55,117 nucleotides of DNA from Candidatus Pacearchaeota archaeon (GCA_017609285.1 JAFCEE010000001.1:82475-137591); one strand, 5' to 3'. Counted from the stretch's first letter, positions 16,867 to 26,627 are shown. The notes: a model not told the origin generated them from the sequence alone. Translations and numbers: made by a program.

Positions 16867-18096
16867 ATGTTTAATAAAATAAAAGACTTAAAAAAAGACG
16901 AGTTTATAAGAGGGAGTTTTGTTCTCTTTATTATGGTTAATGCTTTTAATTTTTTAAATTATATTTTCCATTTCAGTATGGCAAGAATGTTGGTCCCTGC
17001 TGACTATGGTATCCTAGCTGTTTTAATGTCTGTAGCTTATATATTTACTGTCCCATCTGAAGCAATTCAAACAATCATAACAAGATACACAGCAAGATTG
17101 AATATTAAAAAGAAATATGGGGAAATAAAAGATTTATTAGGAAGAAGTTTAAAGAAAGGTCTAAAAATAGCAAGTATGATTTTTGTTTTGTTTTTGTTTT
17201 TTTCACCTTTTCTCTCGTTGTTTTTAAAAATAAATTTTTTGTTGTTTGCAGTAACAGGTTCTCTCGTTTTTTGTTTTTTTCTTCTACCAATAGGTAGAGG
17301 TATACTACAAGGACAAAAGAAATTTATTGCTCTTGGAACTAATATGATAATAGAAGGATTTTTAAAAGTATTTCTTGCTATTTTTCTTGTATTTTTAGGA
17401 TTCGGAGTCTTTGGAGCTATAGGTGCTGTTATTTTTGGAGCTTTTACTGCTTTTTTTCTCACTTTTATTCCAATAAAAAAAATTATAAAAAGTAAAAGGA
17501 AAAGGACCTCTGTAAAAGGAATTTTCTCTTATAGTTTTCCTGTTTTTTTAGTGGTTTTAAGTGTAATTTTAATGTATAGTCTTGACATAATTTTTGCAAA
17601 AAGATTTTTTTCTCCTGATATAGCAGGGAAATATGCTGTTGCTTCTATGCTCGGAAGAATGATTTTTTTTGCAACCTTTGCAATAAGTAAAGCTATGTTT
17701 CCTATTACAAGTGAGAGTTTTGATAGGGGTGGAGAAACTAAAAAATTATTCGGAAAAGCATTTTTTTTAGTAACAGGGATCTGTATTATAGTTTTAATTA
17801 TTTATTGGCTTTTTCCAAAATTAATTATCTCTATTTTGTTTGGAAAACAGTATATTGAAATTGCCAATATTTTAATTTTTGTGGGTCTTGCCTTAAGCTT
17901 TGTTTCTTTAACAAATTTATCCTTACTATACGCTATATCTATACACAAAAAAAACACTTCGTTTTTCTTTATTTTTGTCTTTGTAGAAATTTTATTTTTT
18001 ATTTTTTTACATAAAAGTTTACTTGAATTTTCTATTGGATTTATGATAGCAAACTTTATAATGTTCCTTGCTTCTTTAATTTTTATTAAAAGATAA
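16867..18096 (+). CDS. MOP-superfamily glycan flippase (Wzx-like)
   Basis: A 409-residue protein with about 12 hydrophobic helices, of the polysaccharide flippase (Wzx/MATE-like) superfamily. The N-terminus FSMARMLVPADYGILAVLMSVAYI and the central RGILQGQKKF segment are typical. It should move lipid-linked oligosaccharide across the membrane for AglB. The ATG at 16867 is chosen because it lies one base after the aglH stop; an upstream in-frame start would overlap aglH by 29 bases. First of two flippases in the island. Confidence 0.87.
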   Translation: MFNKIKDLKKDEFIRGSFVLFIMVNAFNFLNYIFHFSMARMLVPADYGILAVLMSVAYIFTVPSEAIQTIITRYTARLNIKKKYGEIKDLLGRSLKKGLKIASMIFVLFLFFSPFLSLFLKINFLLFAVTGSLVFCFFLLPIGRGILQGQKKFIALGTNMIIEGFLKVFLAIFLVFLGFGVFGAIGAVIFGAFTAFFLTFIPIKKIIKSKRKRTSVKGIFSYSFPVFLVVLSVILMYSLDIIFAKRFFSPDIAGKYAVASMLGRMIFFATFAISKAMFPITSESFDRGGETKKLFGKAFFLVTGICIIVLIIYWLFPKLIISILFGKQYIEIANILIFVGLALSFVSLTNLSLLYAISIHKKNTSFFFIFVFVEILFFIFLHKSLLEFSIGFMIANFIMFLASLIFIKR

Positions 18097-18112
18097 GGGA
18101 AAATAAAGGAGA

Positions 18113-18889
18113 ATGTTAAGTATAATTATTCCTGCGTATAATGAAGAGTCAAGAATAGGCAAGACATTAGAAGCTTATGGGAAATTTTTTGAGGAGTTAA
18201 AGAAAAAAAAGAAAATTAAAGATTTTGAAATTATTGTTGTCTTGAATGCATGTGTTGATGATACTTTAAAAGTTGTTGAAAAGTTAGAAAAAGAATTTAA
18301 AGAAATAAAACATTTAGAATTTAGAAAAGCTGGAAAAGGATTTGCTATAATAGAAGGATTTAAAGAAGCATTGAAAGAAGAAGCAAGTTTGATTGGTTTT
18401 GTTGATGCTGATATGGCCACAAAACCAGAATTTTTTTATAACTTGATTAGGGATATTGAAAATTATGACGGCGTAATTGCCAGTAGGGGATTAAAAGAGA
18501 GCAAGGTAAAAACAAGTTTCACAAGAAAATTGACTAACCGAGGATTTAATTTTGTTGTAAGAAGTCTTCTTTTTTTACCTTTTAAAGATACTCAATGTGG
18601 AGCTAAATTATTTAAACGAGAAGCATTGAATGAAGTAATAAATGAAATAGGAATGACTGAATGGGCTTTTGATGTTGATTTGTTGCATAAGTTAAGAAAG
18701 AAGGGATTTAAAGTCAAAGAAATTCCTACTGTATGGGAAGACAAAAAGAATTCAAAATTAAACTTAACAGTTGTTCCATTCAAGATGTTCTCATCTATAA
18801 TCAGATTAAGGCTCTTAAATTCTCCTTTCAGATTTGTCGTCAGAGCATATGACAAATTGCCTGAAAAAATTAAAATTCATAATTTGTAA
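18113..18889 (+). CDS. GT2 glycosyltransferase, dolichyl-phosphate glucose/mannose synthase type
   Basis: GT-A fold family 2 transferase of 258 residues. The N-terminus SIIIPAYNEESRIGKTL is the nucleotide-sugar binding start and DAD at 98-100 is the metal-binding motif. Later FKDTQCGAKLFKREAL and GFKVKEIPTVWED resemble Alg5/AglJ-type dolichyl-phosphate glycosyltransferases. No TM domain is obvious beyond a hydrophobic stretch around 170-180. It may add the first sugar or make a dolichyl-phosphate sugar donor. Ribosome site AAAGGAGA precedes the ATG. Confidence 0.85.
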   Translation: MLSIIIPAYNEESRIGKTLEAYGKFFEELKKKKKIKDFEIIVVLNACVDDTLKVVEKLEKEFKEIKHLEFRKAGKGFAIIEGFKEALKEEASLIGFVDADMATKPEFFYNLIRDIENYDGVIASRGLKESKVKTSFTRKLTNRGFNFVVRSLLFLPFKDTQCGAKLFKREALNEVINEIGMTEWAFDVDLLHKLRKKGFKVKEIPTVWEDKKNSKLNLTVVPFKMFSSIIRLRLLNSPFRFVVRAYDKLPEKIKIHNL

Positions 18890-18890
18890 G

Positions 18891-19505
18891 ATGTTAAAAA
18901 AACAAAAAGAAAAATGCTTGAATCTGGGTTGTGGAAAAAGTTATATGAAAAGCAATGAAAAACAAGAATGGATAAATTTAGATTTCATAAAGTTTCCAAA
19001 AGTTGATGTGGTCCATGATCTTGAAAATTTCCCTTATCCTTTTCAAAATAACACTTTTGACAAAATTTTTTGTTCTCATATATTAGAGCATCTTTCTGAT
19101 TTGAGAAGGGTTGTGAAAGAAATTTACAGAATAAGTAAAGACCAAGCGATAATAAAAATAAGAGTTCCTCATTTTAGCAATTTTACTTATTATACAGACC
19201 CAACACACAAGATACCTTTTGCTTATCTAACTTTTGATAATTTATTAGGTAATTTTATTTATGAGACAGAATATAAAGATAAAAAAGCTCCTCTTTTCAA
19301 AATCTTAAAAAGAAAATTGAACTTTACGCGAACAAGAGCTACTTTTCTTAATAAGATAATAAATCCTATCCTAAACATAAATCCTATAATGTATGAAAGA
19401 TTTTTTTGTTGGATTTTCCCCTGTTCTGAAGTTATATTTGATTTAAAGATAATAAAAAATAAAAAACAAAGGAAGAAGATAATCATTGAAGGAGCGGCTA
19501 TCTAA
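18891..19505 (+). CDS. Class I SAM-dependent methyltransferase, glycan type
   Basis: A 204-residue protein with motif I NLGCGKS at 11-17, an acidic residue after the second strand (NLDFIK), and FDKIFCSHILEHL typical of type-11 methyltransferases of surface glycan clusters. The start at 18891 (one base after the upstream stop) gives a conventional N-terminus; an upstream in-frame start would lie within the previous gene. It probably methylates a sugar or glycan lipid. The C-terminal part is hydrophobic and basic and may touch the membrane. Confidence 0.78.
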   Translation: MLKKQKEKCLNLGCGKSYMKSNEKQEWINLDFIKFPKVDVVHDLENFPYPFQNNTFDKIFCSHILEHLSDLRRVVKEIYRISKDQAIIKIRVPHFSNFTYYTDPTHKIPFAYLTFDNLLGNFIYETEYKDKKAPLFKILKRKLNFTRTRATFLNKIINPILNINPIMYERFFCWIFPCSEVIFDLKIIKNKKQRKKIIIEGAAI

Positions 19506-19507
19506 AA

Positions 19508-20461
19508 ATGAGAAAAAGTATGGATTTGAGTTTCTTGGTTCCAGTTCACAATGAAGAGAAGATTTTAGATAAAACCCTGAATCATTTATCAAAATTACCC
19601 CACAAGAATTATGAGGTCTTGATTGGGCTAGATGGATGTAATGATAATAGCGAGGAAATTGTAAAAAAATATGTTAAGGAGCATCCAAAAATTTTTAGAT
19701 ATTATAGTATGAAAGAAAGACTGGGAAAACCAGCTGTTATAGATAATATAATTAAGAAGGCAAAAGGAGAAATTATAATTATAAATGATGCTGACTGGAT
19801 TTTTAAGATAAAAGGCAAAAGGAGTTTAGAAAGATTTCTGGCAGTATTTAAAGACCCAAAAATTGGTGGTATTGCTGAAAGCTTTCCTCTGGAATGGTCA
19901 AAAAAATTGGAATCTAAATCTGTTGGTTTTCTTGGAGAAATGTGGGCTGATAAATTTTGGTTAGATTACCAAAAGGAGAATTTTACTTTCAAGAAGAATG
20001 GAAAATTATATATTAATAAGAAAAAATTGGAATTTCCTTTTCTTGTTAACATATTTAGAAAAAGCCTTTATAAAAAGAATTATACACTCTGTGATGATTT
20101 TGAAAGATGTTTTGATATAATTAATAAAGGATATAATATCTTGCTTTTTGAAGATGAAAATATGCCAAGGTTTATTGCGACATATAAAAAAACTAGCGTA
20201 AAGGATTTGTTTAAAAAGAAGATAAGGACAGCCTTTGCAAGAAAACAATTAACAAAAAAATATGATTTTAGAATTAAAAAAAATCTTTACATAAAAATTT
20301 TCTTTTATTTTTTGAAGAATATGTATAAAGTAAAAAGTTTAAAGTCAATTATTGGTTTATTTTTATGGGTAATTGCTATGTTAGTAGGAGAATTGAAAAG
20401 TAAATTAGGGTCAAGGAAAATAAAAACAAAAGATGGTTGGAATATGAGGGCAGAAAGATGA
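19508..20461 (+). CDS. GT2 glycosyltransferase
   Basis: Family 2 transferase of 317 residues. LSFLVPVHNEEKILDKTL begins the GT-A fold and the metal motif is DAD at 94-96 (INDADW). A hydrophobic segment at about 275-300 suggests a membrane anchor. A second ATG four codons in is an alternative start. It begins two bases after the methyltransferase and its stop overlaps the next GT4 start by four bases, so it belongs to one operon from aglB onward. Acceptor and donor unknown. Confidence 0.83.
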   Translation: MRKSMDLSFLVPVHNEEKILDKTLNHLSKLPHKNYEVLIGLDGCNDNSEEIVKKYVKEHPKIFRYYSMKERLGKPAVIDNIIKKAKGEIIIINDADWIFKIKGKRSLERFLAVFKDPKIGGIAESFPLEWSKKLESKSVGFLGEMWADKFWLDYQKENFTFKKNGKLYINKKKLEFPFLVNIFRKSLYKKNYTLCDDFERCFDIINKGYNILLFEDENMPRFIATYKKTSVKDLFKKKIRTAFARKQLTKKYDFRIKKNLYIKIFFYFLKNMYKVKSLKSIIGLFLWVIAMLVGELKSKLGSRKIKTKDGWNMRAER

Positions 20462-21660
20462 CAAGAAAGAAAAGGAAAAGGAAGATATATCTTGTTTATG
20501 ATTTCTTAACAGAGGGGGGTGGTTTAGAAAGATTAATGGCCATGCATGGAAGAGCATTGCAAAAACAAGGTTATGAAGTAAAATTGATTTATGGTTGTGT
20601 AGATCCAAAATTAGCAAGAGAAGATATGTTTTCTAAATTAAAGATAGAAGATTTTTCTTCAGTTAAAGGCAGTGAATTGAAAAAAATTTTAATGAATTTA
20701 CTGGGCTTTAATAAACTAAAAAAATATAGTGATGCTGATTGTTTTATTAGCTATTCCTTCCCCTCAAACTTTTTGTTAAGAAAATTTAAATGCAAGAAGA
20801 TTATGTATATGAATCATTATCCTAATTTCCTTTATCTCCCTTTAAAGAGTAGAATCAAATGGATAACCACTCCAAAAAGAGCGTTAGCTTTCATTTTAGG
20901 AATACTTTTTGGGAATGTACTAAAAAAGATGGATAAGAAGCTTGTTGATGAATTAGATCTTGTTTTTATCAATGGTAAGTTCACAAAAAGAAATGTAGAG
21001 AAGATTTATGATTTTAAGAAATGGATAATAAATTACTCTCCTGCAACAAAAGATTTTAAGAAACTAAACAAAAGAAAGGTAAAATATGTTTTAAGCAAAT
21101 ACAATATCAGAGAAAGATTTGTTCTTAATTCTGGGAGAATAATCCCAGACAAAAGGGTTGATTGGCTAATTAAAAGTTTTGCCATTGTTTCTAAAAAAGA
21201 TCCTGCCGAATTGATTATATGTGGACAGGGAAAAAGAAAAGAAATAATTAGATTAAAAAAACTAATAAAAAAGATTGGACTAGAGAAGAAAGTGAAAATT
21301 CTTGGTTTTATACCAAAAGAAGATTTAATCGCCTTATACAATTTAGCTAAAGTTTTTGCTTTCACTGCACCAAAAGAGGATCTTGGTTGTGTTCCCATAG
21401 AAGCGATGGCTTCAGGAACGCCTTGTGTTGTTTGGGGCGACGGAGCCGGTCCTAGCGAAACTGTAACTAATGGTGTGTCTGGTTTTCATGCTAAACCTTA
21501 TAATTTGAATGACTTTGCCAAAAAAATTCTCCTTCTTTTAAAGGGAAATTTTAAGAAAAAAAATGAAAAAAAAATAATAGAATCTGTAGAGAAATTTACA
21601 GAAAAAGTGCAGGCAAAAGAATTTGTAAAAGAAGTTAATAAAATTATGGAAGATGATTAA
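20458..21660 (+). CDS. GT4 glycosyltransferase (GT-B fold)
   Basis: About 400 residues. The N-terminal domain has YDFLTEGGGLERLMAMHGRAL, the acceptor-side glycine-rich loop. The C-terminal GT-B domain contains LNSGRIIPDKRVDWLIKSF, LGFIPKEDLIALYNLAKVF and the donor-binding E-x7-E motif in EDLGCVPIEAMASG. The ATG at 20458 overlaps the previous stop as ATGA, and is preferred to an upstream start. It ends tail-to-tail with the next gene: both stop codons lie in TTAA at 21657-21660. Resembles mannosyltransferases of the Alg2/WbaZ group. Confidence 0.85.
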   Translation: MTRKKRKRKIYLVYDFLTEGGGLERLMAMHGRALQKQGYEVKLIYGCVDPKLAREDMFSKLKIEDFSSVKGSELKKILMNLLGFNKLKKYSDADCFISYSFPSNFLLRKFKCKKIMYMNHYPNFLYLPLKSRIKWITTPKRALAFILGILFGNVLKKMDKKLVDELDLVFINGKFTKRNVEKIYDFKKWIINYSPATKDFKKLNKRKVKYVLSKYNIRERFVLNSGRIIPDKRVDWLIKSFAIVSKKDPAELIICGQGKRKEIIRLKKLIKKIGLEKKVKILGFIPKEDLIALYNLAKVFAFTAPKEDLGCVPIEAMASGTPCVVWGDGAGPSETVTNGVSGFHAKPYNLNDFAKKILLLLKGNFKKKNEKKIIESVEKFTEKVQAKEFVKEVNKIMEDD

Positions 21661-23165
21661 TAGGTAAATTTGTAAATTATCAACAAAGCCTGTTTTTTAG
21701 AAGGGTCTGAAAAGTAAGCATTTACTGGAACTAATTTTTCTTGATTTTTATTGACCCATCCATTGATCCAATCCGGATGTGGCTCAAATACTGAAATTAT
21801 CAAAAATGTTGGTTTTGTTTTTTCTACAAATTTGCTGAATTCTGATTCATTAAATTTTTTAAAATCGTAGACTTCTCTCTCAGAATAATAAACTGTCTGT
21901 GGATAAGACCTTGATAAGACTATCGCATTTGAATTTGAATTTTGTTTTATCCACAATCCTGCCTGCTTAACAGGCATATAAGTATTCTTTTTTGTTTTTA
22001 TTATATTATCAGCATGATTCAATTGACTATACAAACCAAAAACTAAAAGTCCAACAACAATCAAAATTGCTATTTGCCTGCTGTATTTTTGAAAGAATTT
22101 ATAAATGAATAGTAAGGCATTTGCAATTAAGAAAAAAATAAAAGGCAACCACAAGAAGACCCATCTGTCTTCTGTGCCTTTTATGTAGAAAATATAAAAA
22201 GCCGAGACAATAATCAGAACCAAAACGCTGAATAGATTTGCATTAAAACACTTGTTTTTGTTTTTTATAAGTATGTCAAAATAAAAAAGAAATTTTAATG
22301 AGAGAAACAAACCAAGAATGAAAAGCACAAACAAAACGTTCTCTGTTAATAAGTAATAAAAATTTAAGTTGTACCATCCAAAAGGCCTTGGAACAGCAAC
22401 TGCTTCAAGATATCCTGATTTAAATGAAAAAGGTGTTCCAAAAGTTAAAAAAGACCAAATAAAGTATGGAATTAAGATAATTAAGAAAGCAAAAGCAAAG
22501 TAGTAATAATTTTTATTTTTTAATGCTGAAAATCTATCTTTAAGAAAAATAAAGATAATGAAAATTAGAGGAATCAGTAATGCTGATACTTTAAACAAAA
22601 ATGAGATCCCAGCAAAAGTTCCTGCTAAAATTATGAATGAAGATTTACCTTGTTTCCAATATTTCCATATAAATAAAATTGATAAAATTTGAAAAGATAA
22701 CGACAAAAAATCTGGTTGAAATCTCTCTGACCAAAAAAGGAATGTCCAGCTTACTGATGTTAACAATGCTGCTATCAATCCTACTTTTTTATTAAACATC
22801 TCTTTTCCTAATAAATAAACAGCAAATATCAAAAATAAAGATGGGAGCAAAACCAGGATAAATTTTATGAACAATTCCTTAAAACCAGCAGAAAAAAATA
22901 AAAAACCTAAAAATTGGAAAAGTGGAGGTCTATGCATATTTAGGATGTAAGGGATATCAAAAGCCCAGTGCTTTGCTGTTGACATATATTCTGCTTCATC
23001 CCACCACAAAGGTTGATTTTTAGTAAGAAAAAAATAGTATAATCTAATTATAAAAGCGAAAATTAAGATTCCAACAATAGCGAGGTTATATGGATTCTTA
23101 ATCCAAAATTTTATTTTTTTCTTTCTTTGCTCAATTTCCTCTTTTTCCTTTTCTAATTGCCCCAT
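21657..23165 (-). CDS. GT-C membrane glycosyltransferase (PMT/ArnT-like, GT39/GT83)
   Basis: A 502-residue polytopic protein, about 11-12 TM helices, with a short charged N-terminus. The first external loop has WWDEAEYM at 54-61, where D56/E57 match the acidic pair of GT-C enzymes that use dolichyl-phosphate sugars. The C-terminal soluble part includes PVKQAGLWIKQNSNSNAIVLSRSYPQTVYYS, typical of the family. It probably transfers a sugar from a polyprenyl donor to a glycan on the outer face. It heads tail-to-tail into the GT4 gene. Confidence 0.82.
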   Translation of the reverse strand: MGQLEKEKEEIEQRKKKIKFWIKNPYNLAIVGILIFAFIIRLYYFFLTKNQPLWWDEAEYMSTAKHWAFDIPYILNMHRPPLFQFLGFLFFSAGFKELFIKFILVLLPSLFLIFAVYLLGKEMFNKKVGLIAALLTSVSWTFLFWSERFQPDFLSLSFQILSILFIWKYWKQGKSSFIILAGTFAGISFLFKVSALLIPLIFIIFIFLKDRFSALKNKNYYYFAFAFLIILIPYFIWSFLTFGTPFSFKSGYLEAVAVPRPFGWYNLNFYYLLTENVLFVLFILGLFLSLKFLFYFDILIKNKNKCFNANLFSVLVLIIVSAFYIFYIKGTEDRWVFLWLPFIFFLIANALLFIYKFFQKYSRQIAILIVVGLLVFGLYSQLNHADNIIKTKKNTYMPVKQAGLWIKQNSNSNAIVLSRSYPQTVYYSEREVYDFKKFNESEFSKFVEKTKPTFLIISVFEPHPDWINGWVNKNQEKLVPVNAYFSDPSKKQALLIIYKFTY

Positions 23166-23199
23166 AAATTAGTATTAAAAAAGAAGTTTTTATTTCTTT

Positions 23200-24087
23200 T
23201 CATTTTGTAGATTTTGGCACCTTCCAAATTTGATTTAAAGATTTATTTGTTTTGGCAAGATAAAAACCTTTTATCCAGCTATAAAAATAAATAAGGCCAG
23301 AAACAAAAAACTTTGGCCATTTTTTGAAAGATATTTTTGATAATTCTTTTGGAAAATAAAAGATTTCTTTTTTAATTGTTCTAGGTCCCTTGGGTAAGAA
23401 GCAATATCCGGCACGGACCCTTGCTTTCTGATTAATAAAATCTTTGACATTTAAAGGAGCTTTTACTAAAACTTTTGCCTCTGGTTCATAAATAATTTTA
23501 TATCCGTTCTCTTTTATTATCTTCCCCATCCAAGCATCTACTGCTCCTTTTGCAAAAGGAACTTGCCTAAGAGCTTCTTTTCTAAATGCAAGAAGATATC
23601 CAGAAAGGTGCCAAAAAATTCCTTTTTCAGATTCTTCTTCTCTTAACTCATGAATTTTTCTATAACTCATTATAGTCCAATCATAAAAAAGATTATTCTC
23701 AGGAATAATTGGAACTGGACGACCAGAAACTCCTCCAACTTTTTTATTTTTGAAATGTCTTAGTAAGTTGTTTAGTGCTCCTTTTCCTATGATTACATCC
23801 CCATCTGTTTGTACAATAATGTCATGTTTTGCATTTTTTATTATAAGATTGATTGCTGAAGATTTTCCTTTTCTTTCTTTTTCTATAATAAGTTTAATCC
23901 TTTTATCGCCTCTTTGAATTTTTTTCACTTCTCTCACAGTATTGTCTGTGCATCCAGAAGCAACGACTATCACTTCATCATTATCCTTAATTTGTTTTAA
24001 TATAGAATTAATACTTTTTGTTATGGTTTTTTCTTCATTATACACTGGGATTCCAACTGTTACATCAAGAGTTTTATAAGTGCTCAT
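23200..24087 (-). CDS. GT2 glycosyltransferase with C-terminal membrane segment
   Basis: A 295-residue GT-A transferase: TVGIPVYNEEKTITKSI at the N-terminus, DGD at 95-97 as metal motif, and a YRKIHELREEE region. It resembles processive glycosyltransferases such as hyaluronan/cellulose synthase relatives, but is short. The C-terminal FFVSGLIYFYSWIKGFYL is a likely membrane helix. Its start overlaps the end of the upstream dehydrogenase gene by 14 bases. Substrate unknown. Confidence 0.8.
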   Translation of the reverse strand: MSTYKTLDVTVGIPVYNEEKTITKSINSILKQIKDNDEVIVVASGCTDNTVREVKKIQRGDKRIKLIIEKERKGKSSAINLIIKNAKHDIIVQTDGDVIIGKGALNNLLRHFKNKKVGGVSGRPVPIIPENNLFYDWTIMSYRKIHELREEESEKGIFWHLSGYLLAFRKEALRQVPFAKGAVDAWMGKIIKENGYKIIYEPEAKVLVKAPLNVKDFINQKARVRAGYCFLPKGPRTIKKEIFYFPKELSKISFKKWPKFFVSGLIYFYSWIKGFYLAKTNKSLNQIWKVPKSTK

Positions 24088-25405
24088 ATCTTGCTTTAAA
24101 ATCTTCTTGTTTAAATAAATTTTGTAAATCTACAATTACTTGATGCTCTTTTAAATTTTTAAGAATATCTTTCAAAGATTCTTCCCTATTTGATACCACT
24201 ATAACTTCTTGATTTAAGACATCATTTAAGTTAGAGAATAAACTAGCAATACTTCCTGTTTGCTCTTTCAAATTTTTCTTATTGATTAAATCGAAGATTT
24301 CTTCTCTATAACTCATATCTAAAAGTTTAATATCTGATTCATCAATTAATTTGTCATATATTTTAATTTTGTAATTTTTGTTAAGAAAATGATTGATTAT
24401 CGGCAAAATAGGATTCCCCCTTATATCACCAGTTCCTTCCTTAAAGGTTATTCCTAATATCCCTATATTCTTTTTTTTGAGATTTTCAATAAGGTTGATT
24501 GCTCTTTTAATATGTTCGAAGTTACTTTCTTGAATAGAATTTATCACTGGTGTTTTGAGATTCAGTTTTTTGGCATTAACTTTCAAAACTTCGGTATCTT
24601 TAGGTAAACATGAACCTCCATAAGAAAATCCTGGATTAAGATAATATGGGGAAATATTTAATTGTTTATCTTCACAAAAAAGCCCCATTAATTTTTTGCT
24701 GTCTATATCTAATGCCTTACAAATCGAAGCTATCTCATTTGTAAATGTAACTTTTAAAGCATGCCAAGAATTATTTACGTATTTAATTGCCTGAGCTATT
24801 TTCTCATTCACAATAAATTTTTTTGACTTTATTTTTTTATATATTTTAAAAATTTTTTGGCAGATCTCTTTTTTGTTAGAACCTACAACAATGTAGGGGG
24901 GATTGAAAAAGTCTTTAATTGCAGAACCCTCTCTTAGAAATTCAGGATTGACTGCAAGATCAAAATCTTTTCCTTCTTTTTTTCCTGAAATATCTTCTAG
25001 AACTTTCTTAAGTTTCTCAAAAGTTCCTGGAAAAATTGTACTTCTTATAACAATAATATGGTGTTCTTTTTCTTTTAGTACTTTTCCTATATCATTCATA
25101 GTCCTTTTTAATGGTTCTATATCAATATCTCCATTTTTTTTTGGAGGGGTTCCTACACATACAAAAGATAATTCTGAATTCAAAATCGCTTCTTTTGGAT
25201 TTGTTGTTGCTGATAATCTTCCTTTTAATACACTTTTCTTCACTAATGCTCTTAGACCTCTTTCCTCAACAGGAGGTTCTCCATTATTTAAAAAATCTAC
25301 TTTATATTTAATGATATCAACTCCAATAACTTTATGTCCAAGTTCAGCTAAACACGCTGCTGTAACTGCTCCCACATATCCTAAACCAAAAACCGAAATT
25401 TTCAT
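24074..25405 (-). CDS. GDP-mannose (or UDP-glucose) 6-dehydrogenase, AlgD-like
   Basis: A 443-residue NAD-dependent nucleotide-sugar dehydrogenase. Rossmann motif GLGYVG at 7-12, E157 in NPEFLREGSA, and catalytic C266 in GGSCLPKD. The stretch LNISPYYLNPGFSYGGSCLPKD around 249-270 resembles AlgD (GDP-mannose dehydrogenase) more than Ugd, so the product is probably GDP-mannuronate; UDP-glucuronate is the alternative. It begins a minus-strand block with two glycosyltransferase genes downstream. GDP-mannose is also the substrate of gmd at 41.2 kb. Confidence 0.87.
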   Translation of the reverse strand: MKISVFGLGYVGAVTAACLAELGHKVIGVDIIKYKVDFLNNGEPPVEERGLRALVKKSVLKGRLSATTNPKEAILNSELSFVCVGTPPKKNGDIDIEPLKRTMNDIGKVLKEKEHHIIVIRSTIFPGTFEKLKKVLEDISGKKEGKDFDLAVNPEFLREGSAIKDFFNPPYIVVGSNKKEICQKIFKIYKKIKSKKFIVNEKIAQAIKYVNNSWHALKVTFTNEIASICKALDIDSKKLMGLFCEDKQLNISPYYLNPGFSYGGSCLPKDTEVLKVNAKKLNLKTPVINSIQESNFEHIKRAINLIENLKKKNIGILGITFKEGTGDIRGNPILPIINHFLNKNYKIKIYDKLIDESDIKLLDMSYREEIFDLINKKNLKEQTGSIASLFSNLNDVLNQEVIVVSNREESLKDILKNLKEHQVIVDLQNLFKQEDFKARYEHL

Positions 25406-25478
25406 TTTCTTTAATTGTTTAAATTGAAAAGTAATATATTTAAAATTTATTGTTCTAAGAGTTCCGAAAAAAAATTCT

Positions 25479-26627
25479 TTACATTTTTCTTAATTTTTTA
25501 TAAACCTTCTCGACATCATTTGAGATTTTTTTCCATTGAAAGTTTTTGGCTAATTTTTTGGCTTCCCTTTCTACTTTTGAAGTATCATTATTAAGGCAAA
25601 AGTCTAATTTTTCTGCTAAATCTTCAACATTTCCAATTTTGAAAATGTATCCTGTTTTTTTATTCTTTATTAATTCTCTGTTACCATCACAATCAGAAAC
25701 AACAATACATTTTCCTAAACTCATTGCCTCAATTAAAGTCTGTGGGAAACCCTCCCATGTGCTTGGAAGAACATAAATTTGAGAAGAATTGATGAGCTTG
25801 ATTTTTTTATTAATATCATAAACTGGTCCTAGAAAAGAAATTTTTCTCCCTAATTTATTTTTTCTGATTATATTCTCTAATTTTTCTTTATAACCTTTGA
25901 TATTTTCTATCGGCCCAACTATTTTTAACCTGGCTTTTGGATTTTTTTGGGTTATTTTTGAAAAAGCTTTAATGAGTGTGTGAACTTGTTTTCTTGGCTC
26001 TATTCTTCCCAAAAATAAAATAGTCTGGTTTCTAACTTTTCTGCTTTTAGTTGTAAAAAATTTTTCTGGAACCCCATTAGGACTATAAATTATTTTTTTA
26101 GGATTTGCTCCTAATTTCAAGAGAAATTTTAATTCCCAGTCAGAGATTCTGAAAATGTAATCATATTTTTTTAAATTTCTTTTTCCAATTAAAAAGTCGT
26201 ATATTCTAGAAAGAGTTGAGAGTTTTTTCCCTCTTACTTCTACTGGTAAAAAAGGAGCATGAGTAGTTAAAATACATGGTATGTTGTTTTTAAGGGCATA
26301 AAATAGTGCAGCTCTTGCTTCAGGATGCCTGTATGTCTGGCAGTCTATAATGTCTGGTTTGATTTTTTCTAGTGTCTTGAAAAAATTTTTATCTGTAAAA
26401 ACTAACTGATATTTACTTAATTTTAATTTAACCGGGAATCTGTGTATATGAATTCCTTTATAATTCTCGTAACTTTTGGTTGTTTTTGAAGTTCCAGCTA
26501 TAATGTTTGAGGTTAAAACATGAATTTCATTCCCATTTAAGATGAGATTTTTAGCTAGATTCTCCACTCTATTCCATACTCCTGAAATAGAGGGGAAAGC
26601 ATAAGAGCATGTGTATACTATTTTCAT
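25479..26627 (-). CDS. GT4 glycosyltransferase (GT-B fold)
   Basis: A 382-residue transferase. N-terminal glycine/aromatic loop in CSYAFPSISGVWNRVENLAKNL, the GRIEPRKQVHTLIKAF segment at the start of the donor domain, and the donor-binding E-x7-E in EGFPQTLIEAMSLG. It belongs to the large WcaA/RfaG-like GT4 group common in glycan clusters. It lies 73 bases upstream of the dehydrogenase on the same strand. Donor and acceptor unknown. Confidence 0.85.
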   Translation of the reverse strand: MKIVYTCSYAFPSISGVWNRVENLAKNLILNGNEIHVLTSNIIAGTSKTTKSYENYKGIHIHRFPVKLKLSKYQLVFTDKNFFKTLEKIKPDIIDCQTYRHPEARAALFYALKNNIPCILTTHAPFLPVEVRGKKLSTLSRIYDFLIGKRNLKKYDYIFRISDWELKFLLKLGANPKKIIYSPNGVPEKFFTTKSRKVRNQTILFLGRIEPRKQVHTLIKAFSKITQKNPKARLKIVGPIENIKGYKEKLENIIRKNKLGRKISFLGPVYDINKKIKLINSSQIYVLPSTWEGFPQTLIEAMSLGKCIVVSDCDGNRELIKNKKTGYIFKIGNVEDLAEKLDFCLNNDTSKVEREAKKLAKNFQWKKISNDVEKVYKKLRKM

